Part shown: piece after piece, positions 27,011 through 35,531 of the stretch
Layout of the letters: each line of letters opens with the position of its first letter
Position numbering within the stretch: the first letter of the stretch is position 1
Assembly (NCBI GenBank): GCA_024637055.1
Contig: JAGXFZ010000057.1
Location: 1-51,539 of the forward strand
Source: Gracilibacter sp.
GTDB lineage: Bacteria > Bacillota > Desulfitobacteriia > Desulfitobacteriales > Syntrophobotulaceae
Direction: 5' to 3'
DNA length: 51,539 bases
Made by a program: the position numbers and the translations under genes
Notes under the pieces: generated by a model
Seen by the model: the letters and a program-made list of their open reading frames with translations, nothing else
Databases searched by the model: none
What the model was told of the DNA's origin: nothing

Positions 27011-27505
27011 TTATTCCCTAGGAGTTTTGCCTATTCTTATCCTCAGTTTAGATAATGTATTCTTCCTAACTGCTTCTCCCATTCTAAAGAACAGTAAAGC
27101 CATCCAACGCAAAATCCCATATGGGAAACTCATCATGTAGGTAAGAAGGCTGCCTGCCCCGGCGACCAATGAAGCTAGTGCACAAAATAATGAGCTAAAT
27201 GCAAAGACAATCATACTTAATATTTTGTTTATCAACCACTTGACATAGTTGCTGATAAAGCGCAGATAAATCAGTAAACCAAGTAGGCTGCCCCCAAAGA
27301 GGTAGAAACGGAGTTCCAGATAGTTAGCCTTTTGAGCAAAGTAAAAAAGGACAAGTACTGAAATTATGGAAAAAAACAGGTCACCGATCAATGTCGATAT
27401 CCTGCTTAAGCCAGTACGCCAGCGTACCATTCGGTAAATATCAAAAAACACACCTACAAAGATTCCACTTAAAATAATCTTAAATATAATAGCAAACTCA
27501 TTAAT
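27011..27505 (-). CDS. yabQ: Spore cortex protein YabQ, with abnormal start
   Basis: Membrane protein needed for spore cortex formation in B. subtilis. The frame has four to five hydrophobic helices and the family signature FFDIYRMVRW near the N-terminus. The first conventional start, GTG 27451, would cut the first membrane helix. The same frame stays open for 18 codons upstream and encodes ILSGIFVGV, completing that helix, but contains no ATG, GTG or TTG. An ATT at 27505 lies ten bases from GGGAG and is the best candidate if a rare start is used. Alternatively an ATG at 27501 in another frame (MSLLLYLRLF, then stop) may be joined by a frameshift or sequence error. The 5' end is thus provisional. 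Confidence 0.8.
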   Translation of the reverse strand: MNEFAIIFKIILSGIFVGVFFDIYRMVRWRTGLSRISTLIGDLFFSIISVLVLFYFAQKANYLELRFYLFGGSLLGLLIYLRFISNYVKWLINKILSMIVFAFSSLFCALASLVAGAGSLLTYMMSFPYGILRWMALLFFRMGEAVRKNTLSKLRIRIGKTPRE

Positions 27506-27542
27506 TTAGAATTCTCTCCCTTCACTAAAAACTATGTAGAGT

Positions 27543-27827
27543 CTATTTGAAGATTCGTTCCCAGACAGATTTGGACTCTGAGTCAGGAGAACGGGTTATC
27601 TGATAATTAACTATATCTATATGACCTTCGATCTCTACTTCAGTTTCAGCAAGGTTAAGATTCTTAATCCCCAGATTATTACCTTTTACAACTAATCCAC
27701 CTTTGAAAGTATCCATAATTATTTCTTTAGTGTCAAAGGATTTTACCTTTTGAACACCAGTTACAATCATTACTTTTCTATCCTCAATAGTAACCGTGTG
27801 TTTCAGTTCTTCATTTTTATCAATCAT
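27543..27827 (-). CDS. yabP: Sporulation protein YabP
   Basis: Small soluble protein required with YabQ for spore cortex and coat assembly in B. subtilis. From ATG 27827 it has 94 residues. Recognisable features are the N-terminal HTVTIEDRKVMIVTGV, DTKEIIMDTFKGGLVVKGNNL and a C-terminal VEIEGHIDIVNYQ, the usual all-beta YabP pattern. This start is preferred because GGAGGGG lies seven bases before it; an in-frame ATG eleven codons upstream has no such site. It follows rqcP and precedes yabQ, as in B. subtilis. Confidence 0.93.
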   Translation of the reverse strand: MIDKNEELKHTVTIEDRKVMIVTGVQKVKSFDTKEIIMDTFKGGLVVKGNNLGIKNLNLAETEVEIEGHIDIVNYQITRSPDSESKSVWERIFK

Positions 27828-27919
27828 GCCTACCCCTCCAAAACACTTTCTAACTATCATTATTCGTATCTAGAGGGATTTAGACATGTGTGTTAAATAA
27901 AAAATTTTATTATTATAAT

Positions 27920-28180
27920 TTATTCATCCTTTTTAAAATCTTTTAGTATTTCATATAGATCGTGTGCTTCATTGGCCCTAACACTATTAGGGGTTGCAAG
28001 CACCTTTACCTCGAGCACATGTCGCCTCATGTCTATCGTGATAATATCCCCAAGTTTAATATCTGCTGCAGGTTTAGCAACTTTGCCATTGACACTGATT
28101 TTTTCTCCCTCGCAAACATCTTTAGCGACAGTCCTTCTTTTTATCAGGCGAGATATTTTTAAATATTTATCCAGTCTCAC
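27920..28180 (-). CDS. rqcP: RqcP, S4-domain ribosome quality control factor (YabO)
   Basis: RNA-binding protein that acts with RqcH on obstructed 50S subunits during alanine tailing of stalled nascent chains. The 86-residue protein is essentially one S4 domain: MRLDKYLKISRLIKRRTVAK, then VCEGEKISVNGKVAKPAADIKLGD. It starts at GTG 28180 with AAAGGAG upstream. It belongs to the yabN-(hup)-rqcP-yabP-yabQ string; in B. subtilis no hup gene intervenes. The older name is hslR-like, after the E. coli heat shock protein with the same domain. Confidence 0.94.
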   Translation of the reverse strand: MRLDKYLKISRLIKRRTVAKDVCEGEKISVNGKVAKPAADIKLGDIITIDMRRHVLEVKVLATPNSVRANEAHDLYEILKDFKKDE

Positions 28181-28200
28181 TTTTTACTGCTCCTTTGCCT

Positions 28201-28234
28201 TATAAAGAAACCAGGCTCCGTAGAACCTGGTTTC
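28201..28234 (-). terminator. Terminator of hup
   Basis: GAAACCAGG and CCTGGTTTC (28207-28234) pair with a single internal mismatch around a TACG-type loop. On the minus strand the stem is followed by TTTATA. It lies between hup and rqcP. Confidence 0.82.
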
Positions 28235-28271
28235 TTCGAATCCTTTACGCCTTATATCTAATAAGACCTAA

Positions 28272-28544
28272 CTATTGAACACTTTCTTTTAAAGCTTTAC
28301 CAGCCTTAAAACCAGGAACCTTACAAGCAGGTATTACAATCTCCTCTTTGGTTTGAGGATTTCTGCCTATACGTTCCTCACGCTTCTTAACTTCGAATGT
28401 ACCGAAACCGACTAATTGTACTTTTTCGCCATCCGCTAAGGCCTGAGTAATTGTGTCAAAGACACCAGCTACAGCTTTCTCAGCCTCTTTTTTAGTAAAT
28501 TCACTTTTTTCTGCTACTGCAGCAACAAGTTCTGCTTTATTCAA
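28272..28544 (-). CDS. hup: DNA-binding protein HU
   Basis: Abundant nucleoid protein that bends DNA without sequence preference. The 90 residues have the usual length and motifs: [36 protein letters not shown] and [14 protein letters not shown] on the DNA-binding arms. The start is TTG 28544, preceded by GGAGGG. It sits between yabN and rqcP with its own terminator, an arrangement common in Clostridia but not in B. subtilis. Confidence 0.97.
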   Translation of the reverse strand: MNKAELVAAVAEKSEFTKKEAEKAVAGVFDTITQALADGEKVQLVGFGTFEVKKREERIGRNPQTKEEIVIPACKVPGFKAGKALKESVQ

Positions 28545-28629
28545 GGGACTCCCTCCTAAATAATTTTAAACTTTTTCCCTATATTCGCTACTCAAATGGA
28601 TTATCCTGCTTATAATCTTAAAAATAAGG

Positions 28630-29778
28630 CTAAAGTACCATATTTTTCTTATTCTTTACCTTTTGCCAATAATTATCCATTTCTTTTAAACTCATTTTAC
28701 TCAGCACTCTGTTTTCATTTTCCATAATTTTCTGCATCTCGATAAACCGTTTCTGAAACTTTTTTGTTCCCTGTCGCAAAGCATCTTCGGCATCGACGCT
28801 TAAGAAGCGTGAAAGGTTGACAATGGAAAATAGTATATCACCCATTTCCTCCTTTATTCTTTTACCATTCTCAATCTCTTGCTTAAGCTCTTCTAATTCC
28901 TCATAAACCTTAGCTAATGGACCTTCATAATTGTCCCAATCAAATCCTACTTTAGCTGCTTTACCTTGAGTCTTTTGGGCAAAATACAATGACGGCAAAT
29001 CTTTGGGAATATTAAAGTAGTCCTGATCGTTAGACACTTCGGTTTTCTCGATGCTCTTTATAGCCTCCCAGTTGACAATTACTTCTTCACTAGACTGGGC
29101 AACGACAGAACCAAAAACATGGGGATGACGCCGAATAAGCTTGTCCGAAATTCCTTTAATAACGTCTGTAAGATAGAAATCTCCAGACTCTTCTGCGATT
29201 TGAGCGTGAAAGACTACTTGCAATAATAAGTCTCCCAATTCTTCACATAAATTATTCATATTATTGGAATCGATAGCATCAGTCACTTCATAAGCTTCCT
29301 CTATCAGATACTTCTTTAGAGTATGATGGTCTTGTTCTCTGTCCCAAGGGCATCCTCCTTGAGAACGAAGCTCAGCCATTATTCCTATCAATCTTTCCAT
29401 TGACTTGCTCTTGATCAATGTTGTCACATCAATGGATATATAATCTTTAAGGTTTATTCTTAGGGTTGACACTAATTTTCCCTCAGGTAGTGGATTTCCA
29501 GGCAAGGCAAGAATAAATTCTGATGACTCTGGCTGCAAGGACAGTCTGTCCTTTAGACAGTTAATAAAATCATCTAAATCGATTTTATGATCAATCAAAT
29601 TTCTATCAGGTATTACTCGCTCACAAAGAATACCTTCATCGACCATATCATAAACCGTTGGATGGTCCAATGATATTACCAAGACCCTTCCCGTTTTGGC
29701 AAGTAAACGGTATACTCCTAGAGGAATACTATTCAAGCCATCCCGTCCCATACTAATTATATGTAAAATTTGTTTCAC
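28630..29778 (-). CDS. yabN: MazG-type nucleotide pyrophosphohydrolase with reduced methylase-like N-terminus (YabN)
   Basis: Hydrolyses non-canonical nucleoside triphosphates. The C-terminal region (about residues 125-375) holds two MazG modules, the first with GGCPWDREQDHHTLKKYLIEE, EELGDLLLQVVFHA and RRHPHVFG, the second around YEELEELKQEIENG and EEMGDILFSIVN. B. subtilis YabN has about 490 residues because a full tetrapyrrole methylase domain of about 220 residues precedes MazG. Here only about 125 residues precede it: traces such as IISMGRDGLNSIPLGVYRLL and LALPGNPLP remain, but the core is missing. The GTG start has AAGGAGGTG upstream. Confidence 0.93.
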   Translation of the reverse strand: MKQILHIISMGRDGLNSIPLGVYRLLAKTGRVLVISLDHPTVYDMVDEGILCERVIPDRNLIDHKIDLDDFINCLKDRLSLQPESSEFILALPGNPLPEGKLVSTLRINLKDYISIDVTTLIKSKSMERLIGIMAELRSQGGCPWDREQDHHTLKKYLIEEAYEVTDAIDSNNMNNLCEELGDLLLQVVFHAQIAEESGDFYLTDVIKGISDKLIRRHPHVFGSVVAQSSEEVIVNWEAIKSIEKTEVSNDQDYFNIPKDLPSLYFAQKTQGKAAKVGFDWDNYEGPLAKVYEELEELKQEIENGKRIKEEMGDILFSIVNLSRFLSVDAEDALRQGTKKFQKRFIEMQKIMENENRVLSKMSLKEMDNYWQKVKNKKNMVL

Positions 29779-29822
29779 TCAGCTACTCACCTCCTTAGAT
29801 TCTACCTTGATTATACATAGTT

Positions 29823-29855
29823 AAAAAGCTGTTAACAAATAGTCAACAGCTTTTT
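29823..29855 (-). terminator. Terminator of spoVT
   Basis: AAAAAGCTGTTAAC (29823-29836) and GTCAACAGCTTTTT (29842-29855) pair over 14 bp with one G-T type mismatch. On the minus strand the 3' arm ends in TTTTT. It lies 22 bases after the spoVT stop. Confidence 0.92.
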
Positions 29856-29877
29856 ATTTCCTGCCTTTATAATTTCT

Positions 29878-30426
29878 TTATTGCTCCATCTGTTTTGCTA
29901 AAAAGCCTGCTGCAGTCTCTACTAATTTGTTTTCTAACTCGGCCATCTTTGTGTTAGGATCTTTGGACATCAGGATTACTACACCTATGGGGTCACCTTC
30001 GGAAATAATAGGAGCGATAACTTGGCTTGTAATCTTTCCTTTGTCGTCACCTTCAGGATCTTTTAAAATAGATGCCTCCCCGGAAGTTTGAATTGTTTTC
30101 CTATCTTCCATAGCCTGCTCGGCTGCTGGACCAAGGGGTTTATTTAAATACTCCTTCTTGGAAGCTCCTGCAACAGCAATGATAACATCTCTGTCACCAA
30201 TGCAAGCAATATGCCCAGTTGATTCAAACAATGAATCCGCATACTCTTTAGCAAAATCCCCCAACTCACCAATCGGTGAATATTTTTTAAGTATTACTTC
30301 CCCTTCTCTGTCCACAAAAATTTCCAGAGGATCTCCCTCTCTTATGCGTAGAGTACGCCGGATTTCCTTGGGGATAACAACACGTCCAAGATCATCAATT
30401 CTTCTGACAATTCCGGTTGCTTTCAC
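29878..30426 (-). CDS. spoVT: Stage V sporulation protein T, AbrB-type regulator
   Basis: Forespore transcription factor that tunes sigma-G-dependent genes. The N-terminal SpoVT/AbrB swapped-hairpin DNA-binding domain (residues 1-50) reads MKATGIVRRIDDLGRVVIPK; the C-terminal GAF-like domain (about 60-180) contains GHIACIGDRDVIIAVAGASK. Length is 182 residues, close to the Bacillus protein (178). Translation starts at GTG with GGAGGG upstream. A sigma-G-type promoter lies about 40 bases before it, in agreement with the known control of spoVT. Confidence 0.97.
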   Translation of the reverse strand: MKATGIVRRIDDLGRVVIPKEIRRTLRIREGDPLEIFVDREGEVILKKYSPIGELGDFAKEYADSLFESTGHIACIGDRDVIIAVAGASKKEYLNKPLGPAAEQAMEDRKTIQTSGEASILKDPEGDDKGKITSQVIAPIISEGDPIGVVILMSKDPNTKMAELENKLVETAAGFLAKQMEQ

Positions 30427-30467
30427 TTAAGTTCTCCCTCCTTTTTCCAAAGCAACTGATTCAATCT

Positions 30468-30498
30468 TAGTATATATCTAGAAGAGTTTTATTATTCA
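30468..30498 (-). promoter_or_regulatory. Sigma-G-type promoter of spoVT
   Basis: On the minus strand, TGAATA (30493-30498) is followed after 18 bases by TATACTA (30468-30474). This is close to the B. subtilis sigma-F/sigma-G pattern of a GnATA -35 and a CATnnTA -10. The -10 differs from that pattern only at its first base. Confidence 0.72.
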
Positions 30499-30605
30499 TA
30501 TTTTTCCATGTCAGTAAAAAAAGAATAACTTAGTAATGCTTCAATTTACGACATAGAACTGCTAAAAATATCTAAATGAGTGGATGTTATAAAATTTTCC
30601 AGTTT

Positions 30606-30638
30606 AAAAAAGACCTTACGCTTTACACATAAGGTCTT
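30606..30638 (-). terminator. Terminator of prsA
   Basis: AAGACCTTA (30610-30618) and TAAGGTCTT (30630-30638) form a perfect 9-bp stem. On the minus strand it is followed by TTTTTAAA. Confidence 0.88.
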
Positions 30639-30666
30639 CGTTAGAAATTAAATACCGATAAAAGCT

Positions 30667-31608
30667 TTAAGCAATATCTGGTTTAATCCCTTCCCCATAT
30701 TCTACTTTCGCCTCTTGTCGCATAACAGAATAATAGCTTTGAACTGTTTGTTGTTTAGTGTAGTCTAAGGCATCTTTCTCTACCAAGTCTTTGGCTGTAT
30801 CAAATGAAGGTTTAACCCCCGGCTTGTGATCTTCTACCAAAATAACATGATAACCAAACTGTGATTTCACAGGTTCAGCAGATACTACGTTAACTTCCTG
30901 ACTGAACGCTGCCTGTTCAAACTCGGGAACCATTCTGCCTCTGGCGAAATATCCAAGATCTCCTCCTGTTGACGCAGCGGCCTCTTCGATGGATTTTTCC
31001 TTGGCAAGTTCTGCAAAGTCAGCACCAGCTTCAAGTTCATCAATTACTTCATAAGCTTCTTCTTCTGTTTCTAATAGAATATGTCTTGCTTTAACTTGTT
31101 CTTGTTGTCCACCATAGTTGGCATAATAAATATCAAAGAATTGTTTTACTTCTTCATCCGTTACAGTTACATCTTTACTCACAAAGTAAGTGAATGTAAA
31201 ATAATCTTTAACTTCTTCCTCAGTCATATCCTGCTCTTTTAGCCACCCTTGAAAGTCTTGGTCGGGTATTTGTGCTTTAAGGTCCTCTATCTGCTGAGTT
31301 ACAGCTGGGTCATCTACGTCCCAGCCAGTCTTCTCTATCTCTTGTTTAATAAGCTCTGTGCTAATTAGACCTTCCAATACATCTTGTTTAACACTTTCCA
31401 AAGTTTGCTTGCCTTGTTCACTATCAAAGTCTAATCCCTGTTGTTCTAAATATACTTTAACAGCATCTAGTTTCTCCTGATAAGTTTCCATTGAAATATC
31501 CTGATCATTAACCCTAACTGCATAACCATTTTCTTCTTTTGATGAACAGCCGCTTAAAGCAATAAGCACGCTTAATAGAACAACAGCCAGGATCGTTATT
31601 CTTTTCAT
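30667..31608 (-). CDS. prsA: Foldase lipoprotein PrsA, parvulin-type peptidylprolyl isomerase
   Basis: Extracytoplasmic folding factor anchored to the membrane by lipid. The signal peptide ends in the lipobox LIALSGCSS. An N-terminal SurA-like chaperone region (about residues 35-165) precedes a parvulin domain (about 172-265) with VKARHILLETEEEA, GGDLGYFARGRMVPEFE and SQFGYHVILVED. Its 313 residues fit the family. In many Clostridia it sits between mfd and spoVT, as here. An extended -10 promoter and a terminator bracket it. Confidence 0.95.
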   Translation of the reverse strand: MKRITILAVVLLSVLIALSGCSSKEENGYAVRVNDQDISMETYQEKLDAVKVYLEQQGLDFDSEQGKQTLESVKQDVLEGLISTELIKQEIEKTGWDVDDPAVTQQIEDLKAQIPDQDFQGWLKEQDMTEEEVKDYFTFTYFVSKDVTVTDEEVKQFFDIYYANYGGQQEQVKARHILLETEEEAYEVIDELEAGADFAELAKEKSIEEAAASTGGDLGYFARGRMVPEFEQAAFSQEVNVVSAEPVKSQFGYHVILVEDHKPGVKPSFDTAKDLVEKDALDYTKQQTVQSYYSVMRQEAKVEYGEGIKPDIA

Positions 31609-31642
31609 AAATACATTACTCCTTCTTCAGAATGATGAAGTT

Positions 31643-31651
31643 ATTATACCA
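31643..31651 (-). promoter_or_regulatory. Extended -10 promoter of prsA
   Basis: On the minus strand, TGGTATAAT (31643-31651) is a consensus -10 with the TGn extension, about 35 bases before the prsA ATG. No good -35 is present at 17 bases; TTGATT lies 21 bases upstream and overlaps the mfd stop. Confidence 0.6.
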
Positions 31652-31671
31652 AGTAGTTTATCTTTAGGCAA

Positions 31672-34600
31672 TCAAAGATTGGAGCTCGTCTCCTGTTGGG
31701 TAAGATTATCTTTAACCACACCTAGTAGCTTAATTATGGTCTTGAGAATATCGTCCATTCCTACGAAACGCAAACGAACCTTGAGTTCAAGTTTGCCTTG
31801 CTCACTCGTTGAAAATGAAAGGGGGTAAGGAGACTTAGACGCCATTTGCATTAGCATTTCTCCTGATAGTCCAGGGTCTGAAGCAAATCTAATAATAACA
31901 TTTTCTTTGTGTTGTGTTAATTGCTCTATTTTAAGTTCTTTCGCCCTATTCTTAATCCTTATAATCTGGAGCAGATTTTCCACTTCAACCGGTGGGGTTC
32001 CAAACCTATCTACAAGTTCATCTAGAATTTCACTTACTTCTTCCTCGCTAGTAACCGCTATCATTCTTTGATATAAGGAGGCTTTGGTTTGCTTATCTAC
32101 AATGTATTCATCCGGTAGCAAAGCCTTTACATGAATATCAATACTGGGCTCCAGAGGCTCTGTAATTATTTCACCACGTAATTCTCCAACAGCTTCCTTA
32201 AGCATTTTAACGTAAAGGTTAAATCCAACTGCTGCCAGATTACCATGCTGTTCTCCGCCAATGATATTGCCTGCTCCCCTTATTTCTAAATCACGCATAG
32301 CAATTTTGAATCCTGATCCGAATTCAGTAAATTCCCTAATCGTAGATAGCCTCTTCTCTGCCTCTTCGGTTAGTACTTTTTGTGGTTGATAGAGAAAGTA
32401 GGCATAAGCTTTACGATTAGATCTTCCAACACGCCCACGCAATTGATAAAGCTGGCTTAAACCGAATCTGTCTGATTCGTCTACTATGAGAGTATTTACA
32501 TTAGGCATATCCAGACCTGTCTCGATGATAGTTGTACATATGAGAATATCTTTCTCTTTTTCGATGAAAGACAACATTTCTCTTTCAAGTTGGGTCTCAT
32601 TCATTTGACCATGGACCACTCCACAACGGGCTTCAGGCACAAGGCTATTTATAAGCCTTGTAACCCTGTCTAGGGTATCAACCCTATTATGCACATAAAA
32701 GACTTGTCCTCCCCGCTGGATTTCTCTTCTAACAGCATCTCTAACAAGATCGGGGTTAAACTCTGCTACAAAAGTCTGCACTGGGTATCTATCTTCGGGA
32801 GGAGTGCTAATCACACTCATATCTCTTAAGCCGACCAGAGACATATGTAGTGTTCGGGGAATAGGTGTCGCTGAAAGAGTAAGAACGTCAATATTAGTCC
32901 TTAAAGTTTTTATCTTTTCTTTATGAGCTACTCCAAATCTTTGTTCCTCATCCACAACTAAGAGTCCGAGATCTTTGAAACCGACTCCTTCAGAAACTAA
33001 ACGATGGGTACCAACAATAATATCTAAAGAACCATTTTTTAATTGTTGGACGATTGCTTTTTGTTCCTTAACACTACGAAAACGGCTCAGCATCTCTATT
33101 GTAAAAGGATAGTCTCTAAACCTTTCTCTAAAAGTATTAAAGTGCTGCTGAGCGAGGATAGTCGTCGGCACAAGGACAGCAACCTGTTTGCCATTTGATA
33201 CTGCTTTGAACGCTGCTCTTAGAGCAACTTCTGTTTTACCGTATCCTACATCCCCACATAACAGTCTGTCCATAGGCCTTGATTTCATCATATCCAGTTT
33301 TACTTCGTTAATGCTTTGAGTTTGATCCGGTGTTTCCTCATATGGGAACTTCTCCTCAAACTCATTTTGCCAGAGGTCATCTTCGGGGTAAGCATACCCT
33401 TGGGCCTTTTCTCTTTGAGCGTAGAGTTCTAAAAGATTGATAGCCATTTCTTTAACAGCGTTTCTAGCTTTCGACTTAGCTTTATTCCACTCGTTCCCAC
33501 TTAACTTATTAAGTTTTGGAGCACTGTCGGCATCTGCTCCAAGATATTTTTGGATAAGTTGTAACTGATCCAAAGGGACATAGAGCTTATCTTCACCTGA
33601 ATATTTAATTGCAAAATAATCCTTATCAACTCCATCGACAGAAATCTTATCAATGCCTATAAATCTACCGATTCCATGATAGAGATGGACAACATAGTCT
33701 CCAGGCTTAAGATCACTGAATCTGAGCAATTCATCTTCCCGACCAGCCTTGCGAGGTTTTGCGAGATGCTTTCGTTCTCTCTGATATATCTCCGTTTCGC
33801 TAAAAATTACAATTTTGCTTAGAGGTAGTTCAAAACCCTGATCTAATGAATATGGGTATACATATACTTCTCGCTGAACTATCTCATCTTTTAAATCTAC
33901 AGGGAATGCTATAATCCCTCTATCTTTTAAACCTTGAATCAATCTTCCTGCATGCTCTGTTGTCCCGGTAAACATAGCTATCGTATATCCAGCTTTGCGC
34001 CAGTGCTCAATTTCCTCAACCAGCATCGAAGTCTTCTTATATCCTGCCAAAGGCCGTGCAGTCATATTAGCCACTCTTCGTGGCTGGAAACCTGTCACCT
34101 CTCGTAAAAGATTAGATAATCCGATAATGAGACGACCACTGCTGGTGATAATATCTTCAAAACCAATGAACAGGCTCTCTGGGTTAACGAATTCCTCTCC
34201 TTTTTCCAGATTTTCAGTAAACTCGGCGAGACGTTGCGTATGCTGAAAGTCAAGCTGTTCCTTAAGCCGGAGTGGTTCATCTAGAAAAACCTGACAGTCT
34301 GGAGCAAGCCAATCAAATATAGAGACAAATCTCTCCGGAAGTATACTTAAATAAGGGTAAATATTCTCATCCAATATCCCTTGGTCCAAGTGATGTTCCA
34401 TATGCTCCACTTTTTTATGTAGACGCTTAACCGCTTCAGTCCTACCTAGTCTCTGTAATCTCCCAACAGATTTCCGAGCTCTTGCTTTAATTTCCCATTT
34501 AAGATCTTTTTGTTCTTCCGTAGATATCACATATTCTTGTACAGGTACAATCAGGACTTCAGATAAGTTTCCTAGAGATTTTTGGGTCTCTAAATCAAAT

Positions 34601-35226
34601 ATTCTGATTGAATCAACTTCTTCATCAAAGAACTCTACCCTGATAGGCTGTTCATCATGAGGGGTTATATCAAGTATTCCACCCCTTAAGGCAAATTGAC
34701 CCTTTCCTTCAATGATTTCCACTCGTTCATAACCTGCTTCAACCAAAGTTTGAATAACTGTGGTTAGGGAGTACTGATTTCCAACCTTAAAGTTAAGACA
34801 ATATTCTTCCCAAATGGCTGGCTGAATGAGTTTTCTTATTATGGCTTGGACTGGTGCAACTATTACATTTTCGTTCGACAACTTCACCTTATCACCAAGC
34901 AAGCGACTAATAACTTTTATTCTTTCAGCAGTAGTCTCATTACTCCTACTCAGTACTTCAAAAGGTAGCCATTCGGTAACAGGAAATAATAAAATATTTT
35001 TATCTGGGAGCCAAGTCTGTAAATCGCTTATCCATTTATGAGCTTGTTCATCAGTATAGGTAATAATTAAACCTTGTTTTGCTTGTTGCAATACTTGACT
35101 AACAAAAGCAGCCTTTTGACTGCCTGTAATATGGTATACCATCTGCGGAGATTCTTTCTTGCCCAAATAATGGCTAATCTCTTGAGTATCAAAACCCTTG
35201 TACAAATAATCATTAATAGTGGGCAT
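31672..35226 (-). CDS. mfd: Transcription-repair coupling factor Mfd
   Basis: Translocase that removes RNA polymerase stalled at DNA lesions and recruits UvrA. The 1184 residues match the family (B. subtilis 1177). The N-terminal third resembles UvrB; the RNA polymerase-interacting domain contains LKPGDYVVHLYHGIGRF; the RecG-like motor has Walker A CGDVGYGKTEVALRAAF (near residue 660), the DEEQRFG box and the GRVGRSNRKAYAYF motif VI; the C-terminal TRCF domain follows. A good ribosome binding site (AGGAGG) precedes the ATG. It follows fin and pth, as in B. subtilis. Confidence 0.98.
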   Translation of the reverse strand: MPTINDYLYKGFDTQEISHYLGKKESPQMVYHITGSQKAAFVSQVLQQAKQGLIITYTDEQAHKWISDLQTWLPDKNILLFPVTEWLPFEVLSRSNETTAERIKVISRLLGDKVKLSNENVIVAPVQAIIRKLIQPAIWEEYCLNFKVGNQYSLTTVIQTLVEAGYERVEIIEGKGQFALRGGILDITPHDEQPIRVEFFDEEVDSIRIFDLETQKSLGNLSEVLIVPVQEYVISTEEQKDLKWEIKARARKSVGRLQRLGRTEAVKRLHKKVEHMEHHLDQGILDENIYPYLSILPERFVSIFDWLAPDCQVFLDEPLRLKEQLDFQHTQRLAEFTENLEKGEEFVNPESLFIGFEDIITSSGRLIIGLSNLLREVTGFQPRRVANMTARPLAGYKKTSMLVEEIEHWRKAGYTIAMFTGTTEHAGRLIQGLKDRGIIAFPVDLKDEIVQREVYVYPYSLDQGFELPLSKIVIFSETEIYQRERKHLAKPRKAGREDELLRFSDLKPGDYVVHLYHGIGRFIGIDKISVDGVDKDYFAIKYSGEDKLYVPLDQLQLIQKYLGADADSAPKLNKLSGNEWNKAKSKARNAVKEMAINLLELYAQREKAQGYAYPEDDLWQNEFEEKFPYEETPDQTQSINEVKLDMMKSRPMDRLLCGDVGYGKTEVALRAAFKAVSNGKQVAVLVPTTILAQQHFNTFRERFRDYPFTIEMLSRFRSVKEQKAIVQQLKNGSLDIIVGTHRLVSEGVGFKDLGLLVVDEEQRFGVAHKEKIKTLRTNIDVLTLSATPIPRTLHMSLVGLRDMSVISTPPEDRYPVQTFVAEFNPDLVRDAVRREIQRGGQVFYVHNRVDTLDRVTRLINSLVPEARCGVVHGQMNETQLEREMLSFIEKEKDILICTTIIETGLDMPNVNTLIVDESDRFGLSQLYQLRGRVGRSNRKAYAYFLYQPQKVLTEEAEKRLSTIREFTEFGSGFKIAMRDLEIRGAGNIIGGEQHGNLAAVGFNLYVKMLKEAVGELRGEIITEPLEPSIDIHVKALLPDEYIVDKQTKASLYQRMIAVTSEEEVSEILDELVDRFGTPPVEVENLLQIIRIKNRAKELKIEQLTQHKENVIIRFASDPGLSGEMLMQMASKSPYPLSFSTSEQGKLELKVRLRFVGMDDILKTIIKLLGVVKDNLTQQETSSNL

Positions 35227-35284
35227 TAGTTACCTCCTGCTAAATAGACAGAAAAATTATCTGTGAAAATATCAAATACATCTG

Positions 35285-35461
35285 CTATTGGTAATACGTT
35301 ACTCCACCAATATCAAGCTCCTGCATACAATGGGGGCAGAGCGTAAAAGCCACGTTCCCCACCACTTCAATAGAAGCATCAATTCCTAGAGTTTTTAGAT
35401 CGTCTGCTTCAAGTTCTCCAATAATGGAGTCACAACAGCGACATATTTTCAGCATATACAT
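35285..35461 (-). CDS. fin: Anti-sigma-F factor Fin (YabK-like), 58 aa
   Basis: Small zinc-ribbon-like protein. In B. subtilis Fin binds sigma-F late in forespore development and aids the switch to sigma-G. Here 58 residues start at ATG 35461, with GGGAGGTG eight bases upstream. Two cysteine pairs are visible: KICRCCD near the N-terminus and LCPHCMQEL near residue 43, the expected zinc ligands. The protein is shorter than the 76-residue Bacillus Fin because the tail is short. It fills the gap between pth and mfd, the exact location of fin in B. subtilis. Confidence 0.85.
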   Translation of the reverse strand: MYMLKICRCCDSIIGELEADDLKTLGIDASIEVVGNVAFTLCPHCMQELDIGGVTYYQ

Positions 35462-35531
35462 TGCTAAAACACCTCCCGAGTAATATGCTTACCCTTCGTA
35501 CGGAAGGTTATACAATGAGCGTGTTAATATA

